A stretch of 6,217 nt of DNA. It comes from Peptococcaceae bacterium (GTDB lineage Bacteria > Bacillota > Desulfitobacteriia > Desulfitobacteriales > Desulfitobacteriaceae). Made by a program: the position numbers and the translations under genes. The notes below the pieces were generated by a model. That model saw only the letters and a list, made by a program, of their open reading frames with translations, was not told the origin of the DNA and ran no database searches. Location: positions 1 to 6,217 of the forward strand of contig JAITOS010000131.1 of assembly GCA_031289815.1 (NCBI GenBank), read 5' to 3'. Below, piece by piece: positions 1 to 5,837 of this stretch (position 1 is its first letter; the number at the start of each line of letters is the position of its first letter).

Positions 1-579
1 CCGCGTCCAGGCAACCGTTTCCCTGACGGCGGCGACGCTCATCGCCGCCGCCAATCGGCGCTGGGCCTCCAGATAGATTTTTTCGGTCTCTCCGGGATTG
101 CCCAACCGGGGGCGCGCCCAGTGCATCAAATCCTCGACTTCATCAATCGCCACGCTCTTGGCAAAGGCAAAACGCATCGCCCGCAGAATTCTCGTCCAGG
201 AATTCCGTTCTCCGGCAATATAACGAATCCGCTGCGCCAATCCTCGCCAGCTGCCATCCGGCAATTCCAGAACGACCACCTCATAGGGATAGCCCGCTTC
301 CAGAAGGATCTGCCGTTCTACTTCGCCATAAAGACCGAAACGGCACGGCCCGCTGCCGCCGGTAAGCAGGATGGTATCCGCGCCCAGCGCCGCCGCTTCC
401 AAATAGTTTCCCAGATTGATTTTCAACGGCAGGCAAGCCGACTCCGGGGCGATCTTCGACCCCAATTCCAAGGCTCGCTGGCTGTTCAGCGGCGGAACCA
501 CCACTTCTATATCCAGTGCCTCAAATAACGCCTGAATGACGATCCAGGCGTTTCCCAGGTGCGGAAAGGTGATCTTCAC
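1..579 (-). CDS. COG3581-type 2-hydroxyacyl-CoA dehydratase/activase-related protein (3' end missing)
   Basis: Partial CDS: 193 codons are open from a GTG start to the left edge with no stop. The start is set by a strong Shine-Dalgarno (AAAGGAGG, 594-587) 7 nt before the GTG; no in-frame ATG lies nearby. The N-terminus (MKITFPHLGNAWIVI) and two cysteine motifs, ESACLPLK (Cys49) and GGSGPCRFGLYG (Cys79), fit the COG3581 family. Those proteins resemble the D component of (R)-2-hydroxyacyl-CoA dehydratases and are usually found beside COG3580 and the ATPase activator COG1924. The cysteines are candidate Fe-S ligands by family analogy, and the protein is probably cytosolic. It overlaps the upstream COG3580 gene by 59 nt, so the two are likely translated as a coupled pair. 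The substrate is unknown; catalytic dehydration is not established for this family branch. Family call is firm, function is not. Confidence 0.82.
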   Translation of the reverse strand, partial: MKITFPHLGNAWIVIQALFEALDIEVVVPPLNSQRALELGSKIAPESACLPLKINLGNYLEAAALGADTILLTGGSGPCRFGLYGEVERQILLEAGYPYEVVVLELPDGSWRGLAQRIRYIAGERNSWTRILRAMRFAFAKSVAIDEVEDLMHWARPRLGNPGETEKIYLEAQRRLAAAMSVAAVRETVAWTR

Positions 580-1564
580 TCCTTTTCCTCCTTTCCAACA
601 TATCGATAAAGGCTTCCAGCCGCGTCGCCAGTCCGGCTTCGCCGCTGTGTTCGTCCAAGGTAATCATCATATACGGTTTGCGCTTTTCTCTGGCCGCTCT
701 CGCCAGCATATCCTGAACCATAGAATCCGTGCCGCACCCGAAACAGGACAGGTAAATCAAGCCGTCGATCTCTTCCTCGTCAATAAAAGAGCGTCCCGCG
801 CCAAAAATCCTCTTGCCGTGGCTCCAGAATATTTTTTTATGCATCCCGGCCACCGCCTGTTCGATCTCCGCCCCGGATACATTTTCCGCCACCCGGACCT
901 CCGCCTTCGCGCTCAATTTTTCCCATACCTGTAAATTAGCATAAGCGTCATGGATGAGATAGCTGTGTCCCAGCAGCGCTATCCGCAGCGGTTTAGCGCC
1001 GATCAAAGCGGGGAGACGCGCTCTGTCTTCCGGTCGCTTATCCTCCTGTCCCAGCCAGACAAAATATTCCGCCGCTCCCGCCGCCTGTCTCTGCCGTTCC
1101 CTGACCGCGCGCTCACAAGCCATCCCGGCTTCCCAGGCTTCCCGAACCGCCTTTTTAGGCTTGCCCAAACGCCTGCCCAAATCCAGCAGCGCCTTTTCCG
1201 CCGCTCCTCGCCCGTCCCGCCAATTTACCGTCGCCGAAAGCACGGGCAAGCCCGACGGCACCAAAGCGGCGACGCTCTCCGGCACACCCAGCATTTTGGG
1301 GCAGAGATAGGTTCCCGCTTCCACACTGACCATGCGGGGAAGAAAAATCGCGTCTACTTCGATTTGCCGGAAGGCCGCTATATGCCCCGCCAATAGTTTA
1401 AGCGGCAAACAAACGCCGTCGTTCGCTTTTTTTAATCCTTCCTCCAAAATACGTTTGCAGGTCGGCGGCGAGAGTACCAATTGAATCCCCAGCGTCTGAA
1501 AAAATCCGAACCAAAAAGGATAATGATCGTAAAAGAAAAGCGCCCGGGGAAATCCTAATCTCAC
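521..1564 (-). CDS. COG3580-type acyl-CoA dehydratase activase-related protein (DUF2229)
   Basis: 347-aa cytosolic protein with no membrane segments. The N-terminus MRLGFPRALFFYDHYPFW is typical of the DUF2229/COG3580 family. Conserved cysteine motifs are NDGVCLPLK (Cys52), TYLCPK (Cys88) and LSCFGCGTDSM (Cys274, Cys277); DEHSGEAGLATRLEAF at about 304-319 is the usual C-terminal signature. Relatives are associated with the activator ATPase of (R)-2-hydroxyacyl-CoA dehydratases and presumably carry a [4Fe-4S] cluster; actual reaction unknown. The start is GTG, with AAGGAG 8 nt upstream (1578-1573), and overlaps the spoVAF stop as GTGA, so translation is probably coupled. Residues after about 328 (SEDHLSAPGK onward) extend past the usual family end and lie in the overlap with the next gene, so they are probably not conserved. 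Its place in a spoVA operon is the odd feature. Confidence 0.85.
   Translation of the reverse strand: MRLGFPRALFFYDHYPFWFGFFQTLGIQLVLSPPTCKRILEEGLKKANDGVCLPLKLLAGHIAAFRQIEVDAIFLPRMVSVEAGTYLCPKMLGVPESVAALVPSGLPVLSATVNWRDGRGAAEKALLDLGRRLGKPKKAVREAWEAGMACERAVRERQRQAAGAAEYFVWLGQEDKRPEDRARLPALIGAKPLRIALLGHSYLIHDAYANLQVWEKLSAKAEVRVAENVSGAEIEQAVAGMHKKIFWSHGKRIFGAGRSFIDEEEIDGLIYLSCFGCGTDSMVQDMLARAAREKRKPYMMITLDEHSGEAGLATRLEAFIDMLERRKRSEDHLSAPGKRLDRHSGVI
587..594 (-). promoter_or_regulatory. Ribosome binding site for the COG3581-type gene
   Basis: AAAGGAGG lies 7 nt upstream of the GTG at 579. It decides the start codon and sits inside the 3' coding end of the upstream gene, where the same bases encode part of a basic ERRKR stretch. 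Confidence 0.8.
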
Positions 1565-3057
1565 TTTGTTCTCTCCTTTTTTTCCTTTCTTCCTTCCGGC
1601 TGACGGGTGATATCCTGCGGTTTCAGAATACTGGGCCGTCTATTTTTGACCGGTACCGGCGAGCGGAAGATGATCATCGCCAAAGCTCTGATATCCAGGG
1701 GAATCAACGGCCAAAGATAAGGCACGCCAAAGGATTTTGTCCGCAGCAGGATGATAAAGACCACGAGCGCGCCGCCGAAAAAGCCGGTGAAATTGAAGAG
1801 TCCCGTCAGCACGATCAGCAGCAACCGCACCAGTTTATTCGCTAATGAAAACTCATAGCTGGGCGTCGCAAAGGTTCCGACCGCCGCAAACGCCGTCACC
1901 ATGATCACCTCCGGCGCAAACAAGCCTACTTCAATCGCCACCTCCCCCATCATGAAAGCGGCAATCAGCCCCAAAGCGGTGGCCAGCGGGCTGGGGGTAT
2001 GAATCGCCGCCATCCGCACCATATCCACCCCCAGATCCGCGATCAGCGTTTGCCAAAACAAGCTGATTTTTCCCGGCTGCTGCACGATTACGAACTGCAA
2101 CCAGGCGGGAATTTCCTGGGGATTGAGTACGGCCCCCAGCCACAGCGGCGTTAAAAACAGGGAAATAACGATCCCGACAAAGCGGACCAGACGGAGAAAA
2201 GCGCCCACCACCGGTTCCTGGCGGTATTCTTCCGCGTGCTGCGTATGGTGCCAGAAGGTCGCCGGCGCAATCATCACGCTGGGCGAGGTATCCACCATAA
2301 TCACGACGTGCCCTTCCAGCAAATGAATCGCGGCCACATCCGGTCTCTCCGTATAGCGTACCCGCGGATAGGGATTCCAGACCTTGCTCCCCAGAATAAA
2401 CTCTTCCACACTCTTTTCCGCCATAGGAATGCCGTCGATGTTGATCTTCTGAATATCTTCCTGAATCTCCCGCACCAATCCCAGGTTGGTGATATTTTCA
2501 ATATAGGCGATACAGACGTCGGTCTTGGAACGGGAACCCACCTGGACTAATTTCATGCGCAGCTTCGGGTCGCGCAGCCGTCTGCGGATCAGAGCGGTAT
2601 TCATGGCCAGCGTCTCCGTGAACCCGTCTCGTGAACCCCGCGTCACCCGTTCCGTATCCGGCTCCTCCGGCGTTCGTCCCGGATAGGAGCGCAGATCCAC
2701 GAGGATCGCTTTTTCCTGCCCTTCCACCAGGATAGCGATCGGCCCGGACAGCAGGGAATAAAACACCTGATCGAGACTCTCCGCTTCCGACACCTGTAGG
2801 CTGGCAATCCTGCCTCTGACCAGCTTTTCCAGAGTATTGACGGTCAATTCGTCTTGCTCCAGACTGACCAGGGCTTGCAAAACATACCCTGTCGCCTGCT
2901 CGTCGATCATCCCGTTAATAGAATAGATCGCGACCTTTTTACCGCCGATCAGCATCTCGCGAAAGACGACGTCGAAGCTGTCCGGAACCCCCAATTCCCG
3001 ATTGAGACAGGCTACGTTTTCCTGGTAATTCTTGCTAACCCGCTGCTTCTTACGCAT
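1561..3057 (-). CDS. spoVAF: SpoVAF, GerA A-subunit family spore membrane protein
   Basis: 498 aa, normal length for the GerA-A/SpoVAF family. The soluble N-terminal domain (about 1-285) contains GSRDGFTETL (141-150), then LIRRRLRDPKL (156-166), GSRSKTDVCIAYIEN (174-188) and HLLEGHVVIMVDTSPSVMI (245-263), all family hallmarks. The C-terminal membrane domain has hydrophobic segments near 287-311, 355-380, 382-402 and 408-437, followed by a short Lys/Arg-rich tail. GerA A-subunits form oligomeric nutrient-gated ion channels in the spore inner membrane. Bacillus SpoVAF works with FigP (YqhR) to amplify germination; no FigP homologue is visible here. Position directly after spoVAE (8-nt gap) favours SpoVAF over a nutrient-receptor A subunit, and no B or C receptor subunits follow. 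The ATG start has a GAGGGG ribosome binding site overlapping the spoVAE stop. The stop overlaps the next gene's start. Confidence 0.9.
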   Translation of the reverse strand: MRKKQRVSKNYQENVACLNRELGVPDSFDVVFREMLIGGKKVAIYSINGMIDEQATGYVLQALVSLEQDELTVNTLEKLVRGRIASLQVSEAESLDQVFYSLLSGPIAILVEGQEKAILVDLRSYPGRTPEEPDTERVTRGSRDGFTETLAMNTALIRRRLRDPKLRMKLVQVGSRSKTDVCIAYIENITNLGLVREIQEDIQKINIDGIPMAEKSVEEFILGSKVWNPYPRVRYTERPDVAAIHLLEGHVVIMVDTSPSVMIAPATFWHHTQHAEEYRQEPVVGAFLRLVRFVGIVISLFLTPLWLGAVLNPQEIPAWLQFVIVQQPGKISLFWQTLIADLGVDMVRMAAIHTPSPLATALGLIAAFMMGEVAIEVGLFAPEVIMVTAFAAVGTFATPSYEFSLANKLVRLLLIVLTGLFNFTGFFGGALVVFIILLRTKSFGVPYLWPLIPLDIRALAMIIFRSPVPVKNRRPSILKPQDITRQPEGRKEKKERTK

Positions 3058-3065
3058 TTTTCCCC

Positions 3066-3428
3066 TCAGCCTTTAGGATTAAAGGTCAAAGCCACGAGAT
3101 AGCCGAACAATACCGCCGCCGCTATGCCCACTGCCGCCGCTTCCAGCCCTCCGGACAATGCCCCCAGCAAGCCCCGCGTCCCCGCCGCCTCCATTGCTCC
3201 ATTCGCCAGCGTATAGCCAAAGCCGGATAAGGGGATGGTCGCTCCGGCCCCTCCCAGCTCGATCAACGGCTTATATAATCCCAGCGCGCCCAAAACGCCC
3301 CCGACCGTGACAAAGGCCACCAGCGTATGCGCCGGTGTAAAACTCGGCTTGGTCAGATCCATGACCAATTGCCCGATCACGCAGATCACTCCCCCCACGA
3401 TAAACGCGGGAATCACCATCTCCATCAT
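3066..3428 (-). CDS. spoVAE: SpoVAE (SpoVAEb), DPA channel membrane subunit
   Basis: 120-aa, almost wholly hydrophobic protein, close to the Bacillus SpoVAEb length. Membrane segments are near 4-24, 35-52 and 95-116. The central motif GAGATIPLSGFGYTLANGAME (60-80) is the SpoVAE signature and parallels GAGAIVPVSGFANSIV in SpoVAC from the same operon; the two are known paralogues. In Bacillus, SpoVAC and SpoVAEb, with SpoVAD, are required for uptake of Ca-DPA into the forespore and its release during germination, acting in the spore inner membrane. The start is one of two consecutive in-frame ATGs (3428 and 3425), preceded by AAAGGGGT. The first is used here, and the difference is one residue. 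The gap to spoVAD is 15 nt. The separate spoVAEa gene found between spoVAEb and spoVAF in Bacillus is absent. Confidence 0.94.
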   Translation of the reverse strand: MMEMVIPAFIVGGVICVIGQLVMDLTKPSFTPAHTLVAFVTVGGVLGALGLYKPLIELGGAGATIPLSGFGYTLANGAMEAAGTRGLLGALSGGLEAAAVGIAAAVLFGYLVALTFNPKG

Positions 3429-3443
3429 AGATTTTTACCCCTT

Positions 3444-4451
3444 TCAGCCTTCAATCACTACGGCATGACCAATGCCGGGAATGCTTTCTCCCTGAAAGCA
3501 GGAAATCGGGCTGTGCAAAGCGCCGCTGCCCACGAAAAGCACCCGCTTGAAGGTTCCCGCCCGTAGCTTGCGCAGAATATCCCCGGCGAACACCACCGAC
3601 GAACAGCCGCAGCCGCTGCCCCCGGCGTGAACGTCCTGAGCGGCGTCATAAATCATAACCCCGCAATCCGAGAACTCCTCTCCTACGGCGACGCCTGATT
3701 TCAGCAATATTTCCTTCGCCAGCCGTAAGCCCACCTTCCCCAAATCACCGGAGACGATCAGATCATAGTCAGACGGCTGGCGGTTCAAATCCTTCAGATG
3801 ATTGAGGATCGTATCGGCGACGGCGGGCGCCATTGCCGCCCCCATATTATTCGTATCCTTTTCCCCGAAATCCAGAATTCGGCCAATCGTCGCCGCGGTG
3901 ATCCGGGGTCCGTCGCCCTCGCTTCCCAAGAGCACGCTCCCAGCTCCGGTAACCGTCCATTGAGCGCAGATCGCCCGCTGATTGCCGTGCTCCGTCGGCA
4001 TACGGTATTGACGTTCGGCGGTGTCATGATGGCTGGAAACGCCGACCAAAACCTGACGCGCAAACTGCCCGTCGATCAGCATCCCCGCCACCGCCAAGCC
4101 CAGCGCCATCGTCGAACAGGCCCCATATAAGCCAATCAGGGGCAGCCCTAACTGGCGCGCCGCAAAATTAGCGCTGATGAGCTGGTTCAACAGATCTCCG
4201 GCCAGCAGAAAATCGATCTGCTCTTTGCCGAAGCCGGAGCGGGAAACCGCTCCCTGCATCGCCTCCTGAAGCATCTTACTTTCCGCCTTTTCCCAAGATT
4301 TCTCCTTATTCAGGGTATCCGGCCACACCTGGTCAAACGTCTTCCCCAGCGGGCCTCTGCCTTCCATCGGGCCGACGACCGTATAGGAGGACAGGATCAC
4401 CGGAGAATCCGCAAACACGACGGTTTGATTTCCTGCTCGCTTTACCTTCAT
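3444..4451 (-). CDS. spoVAD: SpoVAD, DPA-binding thiolase-fold protein
   Basis: 335 aa from the chosen start, matching the roughly 338 aa of Bacillus SpoVAD. The open frame runs back to 4580, but that part overlaps spoVAC and encodes an Arg/Cys-rich stretch unlike the family. The ATG at 4451 (MKVKRAGNQTVVF) has a GGAGG ribosome binding site 8 nt away and lies 19 nt after the spoVAC stop. SpoVAD has a thiolase/KASIII-like fold that binds DPA rather than catalysing condensation. Visible motifs are GLYGACSTMALGLAVAG (107-123), with Cys112 at the thiolase cysteine position, the SSHHDTAERQYRMPTE region (139-154), DLIVSGDLGKVG (230-241) and the glycine/cysteine-rich HAGGSGCGCSS (275-285). It is a peripheral protein on the inner membrane of the spore, working with SpoVAC and SpoVAE. 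All motifs look intact, so it is probably functional. Confidence 0.95.
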   Translation of the reverse strand: MKVKRAGNQTVVFADSPVILSSYTVVGPMEGRGPLGKTFDQVWPDTLNKEKSWEKAESKMLQEAMQGAVSRSGFGKEQIDFLLAGDLLNQLISANFAARQLGLPLIGLYGACSTMALGLAVAGMLIDGQFARQVLVGVSSHHDTAERQYRMPTEHGNQRAICAQWTVTGAGSVLLGSEGDGPRITAATIGRILDFGEKDTNNMGAAMAPAVADTILNHLKDLNRQPSDYDLIVSGDLGKVGLRLAKEILLKSGVAVGEEFSDCGVMIYDAAQDVHAGGSGCGCSSVVFAGDILRKLRAGTFKRVLFVGSGALHSPISCFQGESIPGIGHAVVIEG

Positions 4452-4456
4452 CCCTG

Positions 4457-4470
4457 CTCCCTCCCCCTCC
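4457..4470 (-). promoter_or_regulatory. Ribosome binding site for spoVAD
   Basis: A purine-rich GGAGGGGGAGGGAG run starts directly after the spoVAC TAA (4473-4471). Its inner GGAGG is 8 nt before the ATG at 4451. This supports the internal start over the longer open frame beginning inside spoVAC. Confidence 0.75.
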
Positions 4471-4941
4471 TTACCGGTGTAAGAAATAGTACACGCACCC
4501 GGCGGCAATCGACGTCGCAATGCCAAAAACCAACACCGGCCCGGCGACCGTAAACAAACGCGCCCCCATGCCGGTAACAAACCCTTCCCGCTTGAATTCC
4601 AAGGCCGGGGCTACGATCGAATTGGCAAAGCCCGACACCGGCACGATCGCCCCGGCGCCCGCCCGTTTGGCGATCTCATCGTAAACGCCCAAGCCGGTGA
4701 ACAGCGCCCCCAGAAATATGACGACCGCCGTGGCTGTACTGGACGCCTCTTTGGCCGACAACCCCATGTGCCTGAAAACATTGATCATGATCTGAGCGAA
4801 GGCGCAAATCAAGCCCCCCACCCCGAAAGCCCAAATCATATTTTTGACCATCGTGGGTTTTGGCGTCGCTTTCATGGACATTTGACTGTATTCCTCCGGC
4901 GTCACCGCAATCGTCGGCGGCCGTAAGTTTTGATTTCCCAC
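4471..4941 (-). CDS. spoVAC: SpoVAC, DPA channel membrane subunit
   Basis: 156 aa, near the 150 aa of Bacillus SpoVAC. A short polar N-terminus (TPEEYSQMSMKATPKPT, about 14-30) precedes a first membrane segment with the family motif FGVGGLICAFAQ (39-50). Further hydrophobic segments lie near 66-86 and 128-153, with the conserved GAGAIVPVSGFANSIVAP at 95-112. Bacillus SpoVAC has been described as a mechanosensitive-type channel in the spore inner membrane that passes DPA; with SpoVAD and SpoVAE it makes the minimal SpoVA set common in Clostridia. The start is GTG at 4941, with a G-rich ribosome binding site (AAGGGGGGG, 5 nt spacing). The N-terminal length agrees with clostridial relatives, so a later ATG is unlikely. 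It is the first gene of the leftward operon; spoVAA and spoVAB are absent upstream. Confidence 0.94.
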   Translation of the reverse strand: MGNQNLRPPTIAVTPEEYSQMSMKATPKPTMVKNMIWAFGVGGLICAFAQIMINVFRHMGLSAKEASSTATAVVIFLGALFTGLGVYDEIAKRAGAGAIVPVSGFANSIVAPALEFKREGFVTGMGARLFTVAGPVLVFGIATSIAAGCVYYFLHR

Positions 4942-4977
4942 CGTAACCCCCCCTTCCCTTGAACGCTTCGCTGAATG

Positions 4978-5007
4978 TATTATGATACGGTTTCCCTTGA
5001 ATTATTC
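4978..5007 (-). promoter_or_regulatory. Sigma-G-type promoter for the spoVA operon
   Basis: Reading leftward, the -35 is GAATA (5007-5003), the spacer is exactly 18 nt and the -10 is CATAATA (4984-4978). The Bacillus sigma-G consensus is approximately GnATR, 18 nt, CATnnTA, so every consensus position matches. The expected transcript start, near 4971, leaves a leader of about 30 nt before the spoVAC GTG. Bacillus spoVA is transcribed by sigma-G in the forespore, in agreement. No sequence test of activity is possible here. Confidence 0.72.
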
Positions 5008-5024
5008 CTTGCCGCGGGTATAAG
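4997..5024 (+). promoter_or_regulatory. Weak sigma-A-like promoter candidate for the DUF421 gene
   Basis: TTGAAT (4997-5002), 16 nt, then TATAAG (5019-5024) matches TTGACA at 4 of 6 and TATAAT at 5 of 6 positions, with a spacer one nt short of ideal. It faces the DUF421 gene and would leave a leader of about 100 nt. It shares bases with the leftward sigma-G promoter. A forespore sigma promoter for this gene was sought and not found convincingly, so this is only a candidate. Confidence 0.3.
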
Positions 5025-5085
5025 CCGCCCGTTTCAGGCTAAAACTATAGCTACATCAGCGCCTATCAGCCCCCGGCTGTACTTG

Positions 5086-5107
5086 AAAGTCCGTACAAAG
5101 TCCGTAC
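5086..5107 (+). repeat. Perfect 11-bp tandem repeat in the DUF421 leader
   Basis: Two adjacent identical copies of AAAGTCCGTAC lie at 5086-5096 and 5097-5107. A further GTAC at 5079-5082 precedes them. The array ends 4 nt before the AAGGAG ribosome binding site (5112-5117). It could be a regulator-binding site, an mRNA leader element or a chance duplication; nothing in the sequence decides this. Confidence 0.6.
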
Positions 5108-5129
5108 TCGGAAGGAGCGTCCGCCGCCT

Positions 5130-5807
5130 ATGTTCATTATTTCTATCCGCACCCTTCTCCTCTTTGCCGTCGTCGTGATCGTCTTGCGTCTTTTAGGTAA
5201 AAGGCAGATTGGGCAAATGCAGCCTTATGAGCTGGTCATTACCATCATGATCTCCGAACTGGCCTCCGTTCCCAGCGAAAACATCGGGATCCCCTTATTA
5301 AGCGGCGTCATTCCGATCCTCGTCTTATTATGGGCCGGTGAAACCCTGTCCTTCGTCAGCTTAAAGAGCGGGCGGGCGCGCTCCGTGATTTCCGGTTCGC
5401 CTGCCATCTTGATTGAACGCGGCGTCATCCTGGAGGCTCAATTAAAAAGGCTGCGCCTCAATCTCAGCGACTTATTGGAGCAGCTGCGGGTCAAAAATAT
5501 GCCGAATATCGCCGATGTGGAATTCGCGATTCTGGAAACCAACGGCCAGCTCAGCCTGATTCCCAAATCCCAAAAAAGACCGGCCATTCCTGATGATTTT
5601 CAACTGACCACCCAGTATGAAGGCCTTCCTTACACCCTGATTATGGACGGACAACTGAATCAAAAGAACCTGGAAAGAGCCAAGCTCGACCGCTCCTGGC
5701 TGGACGCCGAATTAAAAAAAGCCCGGATCGCCAGTATCCGAGAGGTGTTTTTCGCCAGCTACGACAGCGGCGGCAATCTCTATATTCAAAAAAAAATCTC
5801 CGCGTAA
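5130..5807 (+). CDS. DUF421 (YetF-like) membrane protein
   Basis: 225 aa. Three N-terminal membrane segments (about 2-22, 33-50, 54-75) are followed by a cytoplasmic DUF421 domain. Family features include LGKRQIGQMQPYELVI (22-37) between the first two segments, SGSPAILIERGVI (88-100), DLLEQLR (114-120) and EFAILETNGQLSLIPKS (131-147). DUF421 proteins include Bacillus YetF. A related protein, 2Duf (DUF421 plus DUF1657), is encoded in mobile spoVA operons and raises spore wet-heat resistance. No DUF1657 domain is present here. The biochemical role is unknown; an inner-membrane effect on permeability or stability is inferred from relatives. The ATG has AAGGAG 12 nt upstream, a longer spacing than usual. 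It is divergent from spoVAC and followed after 30 nt by a DUF4363-like gene, a frequent partner, so the two probably form an operon. Confidence 0.88.
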   Translation: MFIISIRTLLLFAVVVIVLRLLGKRQIGQMQPYELVITIMISELASVPSENIGIPLLSGVIPILVLLWAGETLSFVSLKSGRARSVISGSPAILIERGVILEAQLKRLRLNLSDLLEQLRVKNMPNIADVEFAILETNGQLSLIPKSQKRPAIPDDFQLTTQYEGLPYTLIMDGQLNQKNLERAKLDRSWLDAELKKARIASIREVFFASYDSGGNLYIQKKISA

Positions 5808-5837
5808 GCGGAAACTTCAGGAGGTGAACGCCGTCTT

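Noticed and set aside
121..1396. Plus-strand open frames opposite the COG3580/COG3581 genes
   Set aside because: They are rich in Arg, His, Gln and Pro, typical of the antisense of GC-rich genes, and the minus strand has clear family motifs throughout.
1561..3057. Reading spoVAF as a nutrient germinant-receptor A subunit (gerAA)
   Set aside because: No B or C receptor subunit genes follow, and it sits directly after spoVAC-D-E, which is the spoVAF position.
2123..3566. Plus-strand open frames opposite spoVAF, spoVAE and spoVAD
   Set aside because: Low-complexity antisense translations with no recognisable motif; the opposite strand holds well-defined spoVA genes.
4452..4580. N-terminal extension of spoVAD by 43 residues within spoVAC
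   Set aside because: It lies in the spoVAC coding sequence, encodes an Arg/Cys-rich stretch unlike SpoVAD, and the ATG at 4451 has its own well-placed ribosome binding site and gives the family length.
5018..5046. Sigma-F or sigma-G promoter for DUF421 (GTATA with GGCTAAAAC or AAAACTA)
   Set aside because: The sigma-F match needs a 14-nt spacer and has several -10 mismatches; the sigma-G match keeps only part of CATnnTA. Neither is convincing.
4975..5178. Small plus-strand open frame across the intergenic region into the DUF421 gene
   Set aside because: It is out of frame with DUF421, begins within the spoVA promoter, has no ribosome binding site and resembles no family.
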